From positions 3,269,560-3,333,559 of the forward strand of contig OZ020525.1 in NCBI GenBank assembly GCA_963971425.1: a stretch of 64,000 nucleotides of DNA, in the 5' to 3' direction. The notes below the pieces were generated by a model that was given only the letters and a program-made list of their open reading frames with translations, ran no database searches and was not told the origin of the DNA. Origin of the DNA: Bryoerythrophyllum caledonicum. Its lineage: Eukaryota; Streptophyta; Bryopsida; Pottiales; Pottiaceae. Position 1 is the first letter of the stretch. Each line of letters opens with the position of its first letter. This document shows, piece after piece, positions 46,302-58,100 of this stretch. A program made the translations under genes and the position numbers.

Positions 46302-47528
46302 ATGCCTCCAAGATTTCATAAATTATTATTCCTATTCTTCTCTCACTGCTATAAACAAAAACAAATATCGACCTCATGGAAATCAAGTGCAACAATTTTA
46401 CTATACAAAAAAGGCGACCCATCTATACTACCCAACCATAGGCCAATTGCACTAGCTAACACAATATACAAACTCTTCACTAGTACACTCACCTTTATAC
46501 TATCCTCATACGGTGAAAAATTCAAAATCCTACAAGATAGTCAAGAAGGATTTAGAGCAGAGAGAAGTACCGCTCGACAAATACAAACTATAATAGCCGC
46601 ACTAGAAGACGGAAGATTTACAAACCAAGATATATACATATTATACGTTGACTTTAAAAATGCCTTTGGCTCAAAAGACCATGCTTGACTACTAGCAATA
46701 ATGATGGATCTTGGTTACCCAAAAGATGCAACTACACTTGTTGGAAACATCTACTCCCAATCATCTACTTGCTATATCGGTGAACACTTTGGAAAAACAA
46801 AACCTATATCCATTCAAAGAGGAACTATACAAGGGGACATCCAGAGCCCATACCTATTCATTATATTCTTAGAACCACTACTCAGATGGCTAGAACGAGG
46901 CAACAATGGATACACTTTTGGCACATCACAAGTCACAATAAACTCTGCCGCATACGCGGATGACCTCGCCACCATAACTAACAAAATTAAATCTATCCAA
47001 ATACAACTCAATAAAATTAATAGATATTGCAAATGGACAAGCATGGACGTCGTTGTCCCAAAATGTGCCGCTACCGGATGCCCAAACAAATCCAAATTGA
47101 ATCCTACCACTTTCAAAGCCCAAATGCAAGCTTCTAACATCAATTACCGCAATCAACCGATCCCTATACTACACCGAAATGAACCATACATATACCTAGG
47201 TACAAATCTTATTCCCTCATTAAAATGGAAAATCCAAATTCACACTACAACCACGACACTCATCAAACAATGCAAAGAACTAACAACATGTCCGGCCACC
47301 ATGAAACAAAAAATAAAAATGGTTGATACCGTACTACGCCCAGGTGTGGCATACAATTTCTACGGTGTACCATACTCTATGCTAGCTATCAAAAAACTTG
47401 ATAAAAAAATAATAGCCATACAAAAAACTATATGTGGATTACCAAAATGTATGTCAAATGCAATAATCCAACTCCCACATAACCTAGTTGGGCTTGAAGT
47501 TTTCTCCCTCATAAACGCATATCTTTGA
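46302..47528 (+). pseudogene. Reverse transcriptase domain of LINE ORF2
   Basis: One frame with an in-frame TGA (46686). Motifs: KKGDPSILPNHRPIALANTIYK, QEGFRAERST, YVDFKNAFGS (motif A, Asp at 46650-46652), QRGTIQGDIQSPYLFIIFLEPL (motif B), AYADDLATIT (motif C, 46953-46964), then the thumb region. Catalytic aspartates are kept; motif A has Phe-Gly where Phe-Asp is common. Uses RNA as template at the nicked target. Confidence 0.9.
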
Positions 47529-47729
47529 TGTATAGGTGAACAACTACAAAATGCTTTAAACGATAAAGGTAGATTTGGAAAAATATACAATGGATTAACT
47601 CATTATGTCCTTGCCCAATACGGTGGTGCCGAAAACATACCCAGAACTTAAAAAAGTGACTGCATAAGGTCACCAATAACAAGAACATTCTTCTTATTAA
47701 ATTAGATAGCTAAAATCCACCTTAAAAGT

Positions 47730-48419
47730 ATGCTTCCAAACTTCCTCATTAATCCTACATCACTAGAAATACTATGGTGCCAAGAAACACTAAATCACAA
47801 CACACTCAATGCCCATCTCTCCCAAAAGCTTCTACAAAAACTCCTCTCAAAAAATATTTTTGAACTAAACCAAATTACTTTACCTAATGGCACACACATC
47901 ATGAACAATGAGGACTTCAAAGCCTACCACTTCACCCCATCCAAATTATTAAAAAGTGCTCTAAACGTTGCTAAACAACTATTTTGCCATCCAATATGCC
48001 CCACCACATGTCATATCCCTTGTAACATACACCCATACTCCTATATACTTCAAGATTCATTCATCGTCATCAACAATAGCATCACCCTAAGAAATATCCC
48101 CCCACCAATCAATCCCCCTAACCCCCCAACATCCATACCACCCCCGTCCCCCAACATCCATACCACCCCCGTCCCCCAACATCCATACCACCCCCGTCCT
48201 CCAACATACATCCCCAAAAACCCTACCACATATCCCATTAAGAACATCTCACACCATAAACATATACAACACACAGATACGAATAATATACAAAATACCT
48301 CCACAAAATATTTATGCCAATGGCAATACAACGAGAATACATACAATAAATGGCTTCCCCAAAGAGACCTTTTCCCACGACACGACACCAATACCTCCAC
48401 ACATAACATTGAAAATTAA
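47730..48419 (+). pseudogene. LINE ORF2 post-RT region
   Basis: Open for 229 codons, with a Pro-rich stretch built on a ~27-bp repeat (CCACCCCCGTCCCCCAACATCCATA, 3 copies at 48125-48205) and an end CQWQYNENTYNKWLPQRDLF. It lies between RT and RNase H; no domain recognised. Confidence 0.6.
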
Positions 48420-49260
48420 AACAATACTACCAAAAAATTCAAAACATAACCTACTCGGATATCATCCAAAACCATCACCATCAAGAACAATTCTCAGACT
48501 GAAGATCCGTAATACCACCCATAATCATTCCACTCTTAAACATATATACAACAGAATGCAATCCCGAAAATGATATCCTTACACTCGCAAACACGATAAA
48601 AATAAATAACAACCAAGCACATCTATATAAAGAAAATCGACAACACTTACACACTATCCCCATTACTCGACTCCAATGGCTATGGAATCAATACAATACA
48701 AAACTACAAACTCCTACAAACATCGAGCCAACGACCCAACCCTTTGAAACCAAATTAATTTGGCTTTACCAAAGGTATAAATACCGAATACCAAAAACTG
48801 ACCCCTCAAAAATGTGCAATACACAATACCCACACCCATTTTAGACTCACTAATCTCATCCTCTAACATCAAACAATCATACTTTTCTTCCCCAGTCATA
48901 TGTTCTACCAAACTAAAAATTCTACTCACCTTATGAAAGAGACAAAATATTTGGATCCTTGGGAAAGGCCTTTGACTACAAATGGATTGGTAATGGTATA
49001 GCTCACCCCCACAACGAGAAGGAAATGGAACAAGCAATACATTGGGCTCGACTTGCCGCCAAACATGATCCAAAGAACACAAATACAATCATCATCACGC
49101 CGAACAACAATTGGTACCAAAACAACAACCAACACTCAAACCCATTTCCAGATTTCCATATCATTCCATTATTTGAGGCAAACTCGATACCATACAAAGA
49201 ACCTACTATTCCACCCGAGCTAAAAACACCCTGAATCGAGCCATCTACATTACAAATACT

Positions 49261-49920
49261 ATGTGTCCATCATCAAATCAAACCCTTGGCACCCTAGAAC
49301 AACTTGCTGAACTTACCTCCATAACAAACAATTTAAACATACACCGATTATACACAACTCGCCCCACCGACACCTATACAAACCCCCGTAAACCAAAGAA
49401 TTACTGGTCAAAACTAAACTATGTCAACAATACAGTAAACTACTTTGTCACACCGCCCCCTCTCCCAAACTATCCAACTCATACCACACCAAAATTTAAC
49501 CCTGCACATAGTTATTACACCGATGGCTCATTTAAACCACCAGAACAAATTAGCCCAGAAACCTAGCGCAGAGAAAAAGCTCGCTATGGCATATATAATT
49601 CTACCAACGAAATTCAACTAGCCAAAAGACTCCATGGACTACAAAATATCCTTAGAGCAGAACTCATGGCCATTCACAAAACACTACAAATCATCACAAC
49701 AAAATACAATAATGAACCCGCACATATATTCCCCAATTGTATAAATGCACTTTACCTACTAAACACTTAAATAACACGCCCTATTCTTCACAATAACCAC
49801 CCCGACCAAACCATATTAATATCAATGGTCCAAAATGTTACAAAACTGAACACAAATCACAACCCTCCACAAAATGAGAGCCCATGCCAATATTGATGGC
49901 AACAAATAAGCAGATAAATT
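49261..49920 (+). pseudogene. RNase H domain of LINE ORF2
   Basis: SYYTDGSF (Asp at 49522-49524), then past a stop KARYGIYNS, ILRAELMAIHKTL (Glu), a hydrophobic helix where the third Asp is expected but Pro-Asn-Cys is seen, and IDGNK-stop-ADKLA (the G-N-E-x-A-D block). RNase H in LINEs removes RNA from the hybrid. Two stops disable it here. Confidence 0.75.
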
Positions 49921-50056
49921 AGCAGAAGAAGGCCAAGAAAAAACACACAAACTAGCCAAAGACCTACGCGAACATGCCCATGCTACCCCATACTACTTTC
50001 AAAAAGAAGATTGGCCTTCCAAAGAAGATACCCCCGACAAAGGCCCAATTAGATTT

Positions 50057-50977
50057 TTGGGCAAATATCTCAAAAAACAAGACCTCTACAACAACCTTGA
50101 CACAATCTCAAAAAAAATTCCTAACATAGAAAAATGGACTAACAATAACAACATAGACAATGAACTCTCTACAAATTTTTGGAAAAACCCCATCATTTCA
50201 GATTCACAAATAACATGCCTCATCAAATTCCGTATTGGTCAATATATGGGAAACGCTTGCAAACAACTCTTCTTTGGAATAGAAAGATTCCCATCCATAA
50301 CATGCCCCATATGCCCTTCAACAGACCCCGACACATGGCTTCATGTTCTACTCAAATGCCAAAACCACCACATACACTCCCTAATTGTTAAAAGACATAA
50401 TAATGCGGTATGGGAAGTTCGAAAACTAATCACCTCCTACAATAAATCGAGATGTTTTATATTAATGAACGCCGGCACTTTTAATAAAAATCCACAAGGA
50501 AATACGGTCCCTCCATGGCTACTCCCATGCTCATGTGAGACTCAAAGGTGTCATTGCAATGCTAGGCTCAAACCGGACATCCTTTGTGTTAAAGGTTTAC
50601 CATATAATGACCCACCACCCGATCACATAAACCAAGACTACACCATTCAATTCATTGAATTCACATATTGCAACGATAGATTTTTCCCGGAAACAATTCA
50701 AAACAAAATAGATAAATACCAACCCCTCATTGACAACATCATAGCCCTTGGATGGGATGTGGACCCCCTTATTGTAATCACATCTGGCGCTCGTGCCACC
50801 ATCTTTATTCCATCTATGAAAACTCTAGAAGATAAATTCAAAATACCCATTGAAACAATTAAAACCACCTTTAAAAACATTTACACCATCGCTATTCAGT
50901 ATGCCATGTCCATTTTACTACATGAACGCAAAATTGAAAACAACCAAACCCTTCCCAATACACAAGACCCCCCTTAA
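50057..50977 (+). pseudogene. CCHC and restriction-like endonuclease (RLE) end of LINE ORF2
   Basis: Open for 306 codons to the natural stop. From ~50303: CPICPSTDPDTWLHVLLKC (C-x2-C-x8-H-x4-C type finger) and VKRHNNAVWEV. Then a CSCETQRCHC cluster, LKPDILCVKG (Pro-Asp, 50573-50578), IQFIEFTYCNDRF (Glu at 50657-50659) and NKIDKYQPLIDN (K..KY). R2-clade LINEs use exactly this order for their restriction-like endonuclease. This is a second endonuclease besides APE; the 33-kb copy keeps the same residues. Confidence 0.75.
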
Positions 50978-51035
50978 ATACTTCCCTCGCCTTGATTTAT
51001 CTTGATTGGTTGGTTTTGTGGTTTTTGGCTACTTG

Positions 51036-51080
51036 CTTGGTTAGTTGGTTGGTTGGTTGGTTGGTTGGTTGTTTGCTTGG
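51036..51080 (+). repeat. (GGTT)n microsatellite
   Basis: About ten GGTT units, just upstream of the conserved LINE 3' UTR block. Confidence 0.85.
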
Positions 51081-51250
51081 TTGGTTTCTGGCTACCCGTT
51101 ACATATTGTCTACCCTCGGAAGGGGGAAGTAGTTCCTGCTTACTAATTCCCTGTCCGGTGGGCATGGTCTTAGTAGTGGAACGAACAGACAGTTTATTCA
51201 CACCGGTCCCCTTCGGAAACCGGCGTTCTTCTTCTTCTTCTTCTTCTTCT
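51078..51250 (+). other. Conserved LINE 3' UTR with hairpin and (TTC)n tail
   Basis: Aligns with 34945-35102: the GTCTACCCTC..AAGGGGGAAGTAGTTCC, TGTCCGGTGGGCATGG and TTTATTCAC.CCGG blocks are shared. A hairpin CCGGTcCC / GGaAaCCGG sits at 51203-51223 and (TTC)n begins at 51227. It probably is the RT recognition element. Confidence 0.8.
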
Positions 51251-51261
51251 TCAATTGTAGA
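51250..51261. repeat. Target-site duplication of the full-length LINE (right)
   Basis: TTCAATTGTAGA, matching 38650-38661. Confidence 0.75.
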
Positions 51262-51799
51262 TAAAAATGTTTCAAAACTTACACACATCAAAAGACAACC
51301 ATGTAACCACAAAGGAGCTTTTAGAGTCAAATTTCAGTCAAAATTTAAGATCAAAATCATCTGCCCTATGTAAGAAGAAGAAGAACTATGGTCCTTGAAG
51401 AGGGGGGGCGTAGTGAATAAAGTGTTTGTTCGTTCTACCATTAAATCCATGTCCACCAGACATAGGTTTTAGTAGTATGGAACTACTCCCCCCTCTTGAG
51501 AGGAGACACTATGTAACCAATAACCAATAAACAATAACTAAGGACGAGCCAGAGCCACATGGCTCAATTCCAAATAGATGATACGTAAAGAGTAAGTATG
51601 AGTTTTAGAGAGGATTTAAGGGATATCATGTAATTTTGGGAGAGGTTTGTTATTTTCGAGTTTTTGTTTGTATAGAAGTATAGACATCGCATGTTTAATA
51701 GCGATAGTGTTGATTTTTGTGAATTTCTTTTTAATTGAATTAATAAAGATATTGAATGTTTTTTTCAGACTTTTCATAGAGGGGATAAAGGTAGTAGCT

Positions 51800-52140
51800 C
51801 TAGCCCAGTAGCAATGACAATAAGGAGGTCAACTTTCCATTGATAAGTAGTTGGTATTTATTAATTTTGTTTTCAATTGCTTTCGGGGAGAATTTGTCAT
51901 TCCAATATTTGAATTCAATGAGTTGGTCAATAATGAGATTTATGGGATATATAGATGGGTTTTTGAGGATGTGTATTGGACAAAGAAGAAGGTATGGATG
52001 CAATGGATTGGAGGTGAATTAGTAGGGTGTTGTTTCTGGGTAGGATGTTGTTGTTGGTGGTGATATATGCGTCTCTGAGTGTGTAGGGATTTGGGTAGTT
52101 GAGCATGGTGAGGCACATGTATTAGGGCATGGGGTAGCAA
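51800..52140 (-). pseudogene. LINE ORF2 C-terminal fragments (minus copy)
   Basis: LNYPNPYTLRDAYITTNNNI matches the post-RT region and runs into IDQLIEFKYWNDKFSPKAIENKINKYQLL, the RLE core. The join removes RNase H and the finger. Shifts separate the pieces. Confidence 0.6.
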
Positions 52141-52629
52141 AATAATTGTTGGGCAATATTAATGGCACTTTTTACTAGTTTGGATGATGTAGCATGAAAT
52201 GTTAGGAAGTCGTTGTGGTTCATGATGTGTGTTCCATTTGGTAGTATAATTTGTTTTAAGTTGGAGATATTAATTGAAAAGAGTTTTTATAAAAGTTTTT
52301 GGGAGAGGTGTTGATTAATTCTTATGTCATTTTGGATTTCTTGTAGCCACATTTGTTCTATAGGTGAGGGTTCTTAGGAAAAATCGTGAGTGTGCTTTTT
52401 AAGTAAATTTTTGCTTCATTTTCTAGTAGAAAAAATATTTGAGTGATTGGTGAACCGTGATCTGATGCAATCGGCTTTGTTTATTCTAGTAATGTTTTTA
52501 GCACCACCGTATATGGTAAGTATATACTCGGTGAGTCCTTTGTAAATCTTATTGAGTTTACCTTTCTCGTTGAGTGCGTTTTGAAATTATTCTCCTATAC
52601 ATCGGAGGTAAGCATTTTAAAGGGAAAAA

Positions 52630-53760
52630 GATTCTAATATAAATAATTTTTTTGGGAGTCGGTTATGACATTTGACATACATTTGTGGAGGCCACAGATG
52701 GATTTTTGTATGGTTATGATTTTTTTGTCTAGTTTTTTGATAGCAAGCATGGAGTATGGAACTCCGTAGAACATGTATGCTACTAAAGGTCTAAGTACGG
52801 TATCTACCATTTTAATTTTTTGTTTCATAGGGGCCGGGCATGTTATTAGTTCTTTGCATTGCTTAGTGAATTTTGCGGTGTGATGTGAATTTGTATCTTC
52901 CATTTTAGTGAGGGGATAATATTTGTGCATAGATATAGGTATGATTCATTTTGATGTAGTATAGAGATGGGTTGGTTACAATATTTTATGTTGGCGACTT
53001 GCATATGTACTTTGAATGCGGTGGGGTTCATTTTGGATTTGTTTGGACATCCCGTGGCGTCCATTTTTGGGTGCCAACATCAATACCGGACCAATCGCAG
53101 AATTTGTCAGTTTTATTAAATTTGATTTGTAGTGATTTAAGTTTATTGGCTATAGCGGCAAGGTCATCGACGTAGGCGACCAAGTTGATGGTGACTTGTG
53201 ATGTACCGGAAAAGTAGCCGTTAGTTCCCCTTTGCATCCATCTTAGTAGTAGTTCTTAAAAAATAATGAATAGATATGGACATAAGGTATCACTTTGTAT
53301 GGTTCCGCGTTGTATGGGAATGGAATAAGTTGTTCTGAAATATTCTACAACATATGAGTGGACGAATGAGAGTAGATGTCTCCAACAAGTGCAATTGCGT
53401 TGGTTGGGTATCCGAGGTCAGACATGATTGCTAATAATCTTGCGCGGTCAATAGAGCCAAGTGCATTTTTGGAATCAATATATAAAATATATATGTCTTG
53501 GTTTGTAAATCGTGTGTCTTTGAGTGCGGCTATTGTGGTTTGGATTTGTCTAGATGTGCTTCTTTCAACACATATGCCTTCTAGGTTGTTGTGTAAGATT
53601 TGGTGTTTTTCACCACATGATCATAATATGGATGTGAATGTACTTGTGAAGAGTTTATAGATAGTATTGGCTAAGGCAATTGGTATGTGGTTGGGAAGTA
53701 TTGAGGGGTCACCTTTTTAATATAGTAATATTGTAGAATTGGTTTACCATGAGGCGGAAA
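52630..53760 (-). pseudogene. Reverse transcriptase remnant (minus copy)
   Basis: Pieces match the RT of the full-length copy: SQVTINLVAYVDDLAAIANK (motif C, Ala-to-Val), KQCKELITCPAPMKQKIKMV, AYMFYGVPYSMLAIKKLDKK and GLHKCMSNV. Several frame breaks. Confidence 0.75.
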
Positions 53761-54136
53761 TTTGTTTGTGTTTGTAGCAGTGAGAAAATAATAGGAGTTT
53801 TGTGTAAGGATGTTTTGTATTAAAATGTTGTTGAGGCGGGTTGGATTGGGCGGCTAGATTGTTTAAGAGGGTGCTAGTCCATTGTGTTGTATTAGTTTCT
53901 TGTGGGGCTAAGATTTGGTTGCATTCGTCTAGTAAGAAATGGACAGTGACAATTAAGGCATAGAGGATGTGTGGTGATGGATGTACATTTTTTTGTTGGA
54001 TGAAGTGTGCTACATGCGAGAATGTCATTTTATGTGTGTTGTTTGGTGTATGTGTGTTATTTAGAAAGGGTGAAGATGTGCTAGCAAGGTGTTGGTATTT
54101 AGGGTGTAATTTTATAGTGCTTGGGATAAAATACAT
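53744..54136 (-). pseudogene. LINE ORF2 N-terminus fused to RT start (APE deleted)
   Basis: YFIPSTIKLHPKYQHLAS...HFNTKHPYTK, the region after 2A, runs directly into LLLFSHCYKHKQISASW, the block just before RT in the full-length copy. The ~2 kb coding for the APE domain are cleanly missing and the frame is kept across the join. Confidence 0.75.
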
Positions 54137-54185
54137 TTTTGCACGTTTTTTATAGGCTGCGGGGTGTGTTTTTTAATGTTTGGTA

Positions 54186-54212
54186 TGGGCCGGGGTTTTT
54201 TTCAATGTCTCC
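54186..54212 (-). other. 2A-like motif (GDIEKNPGP), minus copy
   Basis: Reads NLLLGGDIEKNPGP then YQTLKN on the minus strand. Exact consensus, with a different x residue (Lys) and different downstream residues from the other copies, showing that only the 2A core is held constant. Confidence 0.8.
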
Positions 54213-54239
54213 ACCAAGGAGTAAATTCGAAAATTTACA

Positions 54240-54705
54240 ATGGAAAAATTTGGTTGGATATGTTATATTTTTTTTCTTGTTTATATGTTTTTGATATTTT
54301 GTGTTGATTAGTATTTTAGTATTTTTGTTGTAGTGTTTACAATACCGTGTTGTGTATCATGAATCTAATTGCTATTAGTGTGTTTATGGGTGTTTTTGTG
54401 TCGTGGGCATATTTTGGTAATGGTGATTAGAGTTTGGTAAGAGATTTCTTTTTTATTTGTATTCTTTTCTAATTTGGTAGTTTCTGGAATATGTTTATTG
54501 GTTTGTGTTGTTGTTGTTGTTTATATATATATATATGATTTTTGAATATAATATAAATATATACTTATATATATTTTAGTATTAGTTTTATTTTTTTCTA
54601 TAAAAATATGTATATATATTTTTTGGTTAGTAGTATAGAAATATACTAATATAATATAAATATATACTATAAGATACACCTTTTCCACTGCATTGTTTGT
54701 CAAAA
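54240..54705 (-). repeat. Microsatellite linker of the minus LINE copy
   Basis: Contains TTGTTGTTGTTG (CAA on the LINE strand) and TA-rich runs, in the same position, between the ORF1 stop and the 2A motif, as the linkers of the other copies. Confidence 0.7.
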
Positions 54706-54790
54706 CTAGTTTGACGTGTCTATTCCTCCAATGGGATAGTTATGTTTGGCTATGGGAGGTGAGATGAGAGAAGAGTAGCTCCGCAAATCT

Positions 54791-55152
54791 TGGTGAGGAG
54801 GGGTTTTTGATGTTAGGCGCAAATACTCTACACACAACAATGAGGGCTGCTAGGCTCATTGTGAATCCCGGTGTGTATTATCTGTTGCTGATTGGTATGC
54901 GTATGATGAGGAAAATGTTGAGAGGGATTGCAAATCTTAGATTGATTGATACAAAGTTGTGTGAAGGTGCAACAAACTAGTACTAGTTTGGGAGAGTAGA
55001 TCTGAAGCGGGGCTCTGTGTTGGCCCAGATCTAGATCTAGATGTTGCACTTATCATACCAACTCTAAGTCAATTAGTTCGAGATTTGGTTACCACTACAC
55101 CATCGTGATACCACACATCAAATCCCTCCTCTACTAGGACTCTAGTGATTCC
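54791..55152. other. Junction between two LINE copies
   Basis: Contains a CCAGATCTAGATCTAGATG repeat near 55024; CCAGATCTAGA also occurs in the leader of the full-length copy (38690). May be the start of the last copy's leader. No gene. Confidence 0.4.
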
Positions 55153-58100
55153 ATGAAGACAAAGTGTTTCTTGCAAGAAAGTGAAGTCAGCTACCGAGAC
55201 ACAAGATTCTGCAACGGTCGACATTATGCGAAACCAGCTAAGTTACTCTGTGATGCCCTACATATTGCATATTGTCAAATTAATGTTTGTACTGAAAACT
55301 CACACACATTAGTATACATGATAGGAATAGACCCGTTGCTTAATCTTCCCGGCACAGGGGAAATTGGCACAAACAGCCATAGGATCAAATGTACTCCACA
55401 GTCTGCAGAAAAAGTAGAACCACAGGTGAAGAAGAACGTCATTGATCAACATAAGATGGTACCGAAGTACGAGGGTCTACAAGGGAAGCACGCAATGGGA
55501 GAGGAGCTGAAACCGATAGGGCCACACGAACAAGAACAAGCTCCGCCGCCAAGACAGCAGCTGCCGATGGCGAAAGACTCCAACAGCCCAGAAGACAAAG
55601 ATCCAAGGAAACCACCGAAAAAACGACGATCCAGTCGAACAACTAAGTTGTACACATTCTCCCAGTACCTTATTTCATCTCAATATTTCTCTCATAAAAT
55701 CATAAGACACACCGTTATTGCTGTTGGAGATACAATATTCAAATCTAACCCTTATCATAAAGAGCTACAAGACAGCTGCAATGTGAGAAAGGTGCAGAAG
55801 ATCAAGCGAAGATGCATAGAGTGGCACCGCCCCTGGATAGAAGGTTGGACAGAGTACCACCCTGAATCGATGACGACATCAACATACCTACAACACCACA
55901 AGATCATTCAAACCGGTGTTAAGGGCAAGACACAAATCAACAAACGCAGCGACGTGCACCCCCCCCGGACCAAGGTACGTAATCTTACCTTACAACTAAC
56001 CCCTTTGTGCTCCTTGTTTCTGACCTACAGGAACCACATATCCCCCAACCTAACAGCATTCAGAAAAGAGGGTAATCCACACAAGAACCAGCAGCTGAAT
56101 GGAAACGAGGGAAAAAAAAATAAGAAGCCAACAGAAACGACTTCACACGAAGGGCATGTCCAACGACAAGCACGCCGACAGATCCAGCGACGACGCATAT
56201 GGCGGCATCGCCCGGGGACAACAGATCGAGCAGCGCATCATCCCGAACCGGCGGCGACACCAACACACCTGCATCGACACCAAAGATTTAATCCAACCAG
56301 CGCCAAGAACAAGAAACAAACCAAAAAACGAAGCATCGTGCCACCCCATGGGACCAAGGTGAGTACTCCTACCTTATATTTTACCAATTTGTGCGTCATG
56401 TTTCTGGCCATCAGGAACCACAAGTCCCCCAGCCAAGCAGCAACAAGAAAACAAAGAATTAGATACAGAATTCTGCAGCTGGATGGCGACACAACAACGG
56501 AACGTGAGAAGCCAGCAACACTAACTACACATGGAGTGAAGGCCCAATGTCAAAAACGCCAACAACATGGAGGCAGAACCTCAAGACATCAAACAAATAA
56601 CAGGTACGCACGTAACCAGGTAAGCAATCTTACCAACGCTCTATCTCCTCTCCCCACTGATAGCATTACATCGCTAAAAACTCACATAACACACAAAGGT
56701 GCGAAATATACAGGGACACATGGCCAGCCACAAAGTCACAGACGAAACCCTAGCCGCCACTACATAGACAGAAAATTCACGGAAAATCAAGACCGACTAG
56801 CCGCATTCAAACGGCTCCTTGTCGAAGCCAACCCTAGCGAATCAACAAACAGAATACGACGACGTTCGATGACCGCTACTACATCCATCAAGAACCAGCA
56901 AAAAACAAGGTATATAACTCGACTCCTCCTCATTTGCAAACCCTCTCAAACTGGCATACCTCACAGACGTCCACTCCGTATGCTGTGGACACCTTACGCT
57001 CCTTATCAAGTCCATGAGGAGATCGCGTACCTGGAAGGAGGCGAGAAGAACCGAAGGCGTCGAAAGTTGCACCCCGCGCACGTAGATCGGAATCTTCTCA
57101 CCAGTGAAGATCAGCTTACCCCTTGCTTTGCGAATTCATTGCATGTTGTGAGTTATACCTGTCAGTCGATAGCCACTAACCTAATCTATGTATGTCCCTC
57201 ACAGACAGGTCGGCACCTGCCACAAACAAGCGCGAGATCAGCCCAGAGAGGAAACGATTCTCATGAAGGTCATAGACAAGAGAAGCGCAGAGTCGTCAAG
57301 ACCCACAGCAGAACCGAGCCGCAGATCCGTTCAAAGAAGTTGAAGATCAGCTACCCTAACCGAGCAGGGAGCAAGAAGCACGAAGTCTGGTGCAAATTCT
57401 CCGAGACACACGCCCCAACAACCCAGATCGTCGACATCTACCAACAGAGGAGGAGCAAGAATCGTGAAATCACCAGGAAGATCACGGCGGCCCACGCCCC
57501 AGTAGCCCGAACCTCCAACACCAACCAACAGAAGAGTGCAAGGCAACAAAAGGTCCGGTATACACTGCACGCCCCACCCAGCACACCCGCCCAGCGACGA
57601 CATCCTCACTTTCGGCGTAGCCCGCAGGATAGGAACAACAGCCGAAGGTTCGACCTCAGTCGGCGGACTCCCCAAGATCGCCCAACCAAGTGCTTACAAC
57701 TAGAAGCAGGGCGAAGCGCCGAGGAGAATCAACCCCCAAAATCTCAGCTGGGAGTAGAGAGTTGCGCGACCACCCAACTTCCGAAAACCCGCGTCTGCCA
57801 ACCGCCTCTCCCAAGGAAGACGTTAGGACATCTATTTCAAGAACCGAACGCAGCTGTTGATGTGCACACGAGCACTGCTCGAATACCTGCGGATGTGAAG
57901 TCCCTGGAGGCCAACACGCAACCTCAGCCCGCAGCTTATGCCAGCACACTAGGAGGGCAAGTCAAGAGACCCAAGCTAGACTCAAGTGTGAGACATCTAA
58001 CCGTAAGGTGCTTCTCTCCAGCCAAGACTAAACTCTCAGGTCATACTCTTCTTTCACCCTCTTTACAATCTATTGCTCTCTACCACTACTGGGATTATTT

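Larger units (their letters stand above)
43575..50977 (+). pseudogene. LINE ORF2 polyprotein, broken copy
   Basis: Domains in order: a conserved N-terminal region after 2A (IYFI..T.KL, HPYKKF); AP-endonuclease (44560-45340); a linker; reverse transcriptase (46302-47530); a Pro-rich region (48110-48220); RNase H (49490-49920); CCHC and restriction-like endonuclease (50300-50890). The frame breaks many times (for example TGA 44459, TAG 45401, TGA 46686), yet domain motifs remain readable. The intact parent would be ~2,400 residues. Confidence 0.75.
38662..51250 (+). mobile_element. Full-length ~12.6-kb LINE with ORF1, 2A motif and dual-endonuclease ORF2
   Basis: The ends are set by the 11-12-bp flanking duplication and the (TTC)n tail. 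Order: 5' leader (38662-41047) with ~100-bp monomers; ORF1 (41048-~42783); microsatellite linker (42860-43480); two 2A-like motifs; ORF2 (43575-50977) with AP-endonuclease, reverse transcriptase, RNase H, CCHC and restriction-like endonuclease; 3' UTR with hairpin. Both ORFs have several stops and shifts, so the copy is dead. APE plus RLE plus RNase H matches the Dualen/RandI type known from green algae; the 2A motif is an additional feature. At 12.6 kb it is much longer than usual LINEs (4-8 kb). Confidence 0.8.
51373..54790 (-). mobile_element. Internally deleted minus-strand LINE copy
   Basis: Its 3' end with (TTC)n lies at 51373 and faces the 3' end of the full-length copy. The 3' UTR blocks are at 51400-51540 (reverse strand). 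Reading backward: RLE fragment (51800-51960), post-RT region (51950-52140), RT (53750-52630), the ORF2 N-terminus (54136-53800), a 2A motif (54212-54186), a microsatellite linker and the last ORF1 codons near 54730-54705. The whole APE domain, RNase H and the CCHC finger are missing. Confidence 0.8.
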
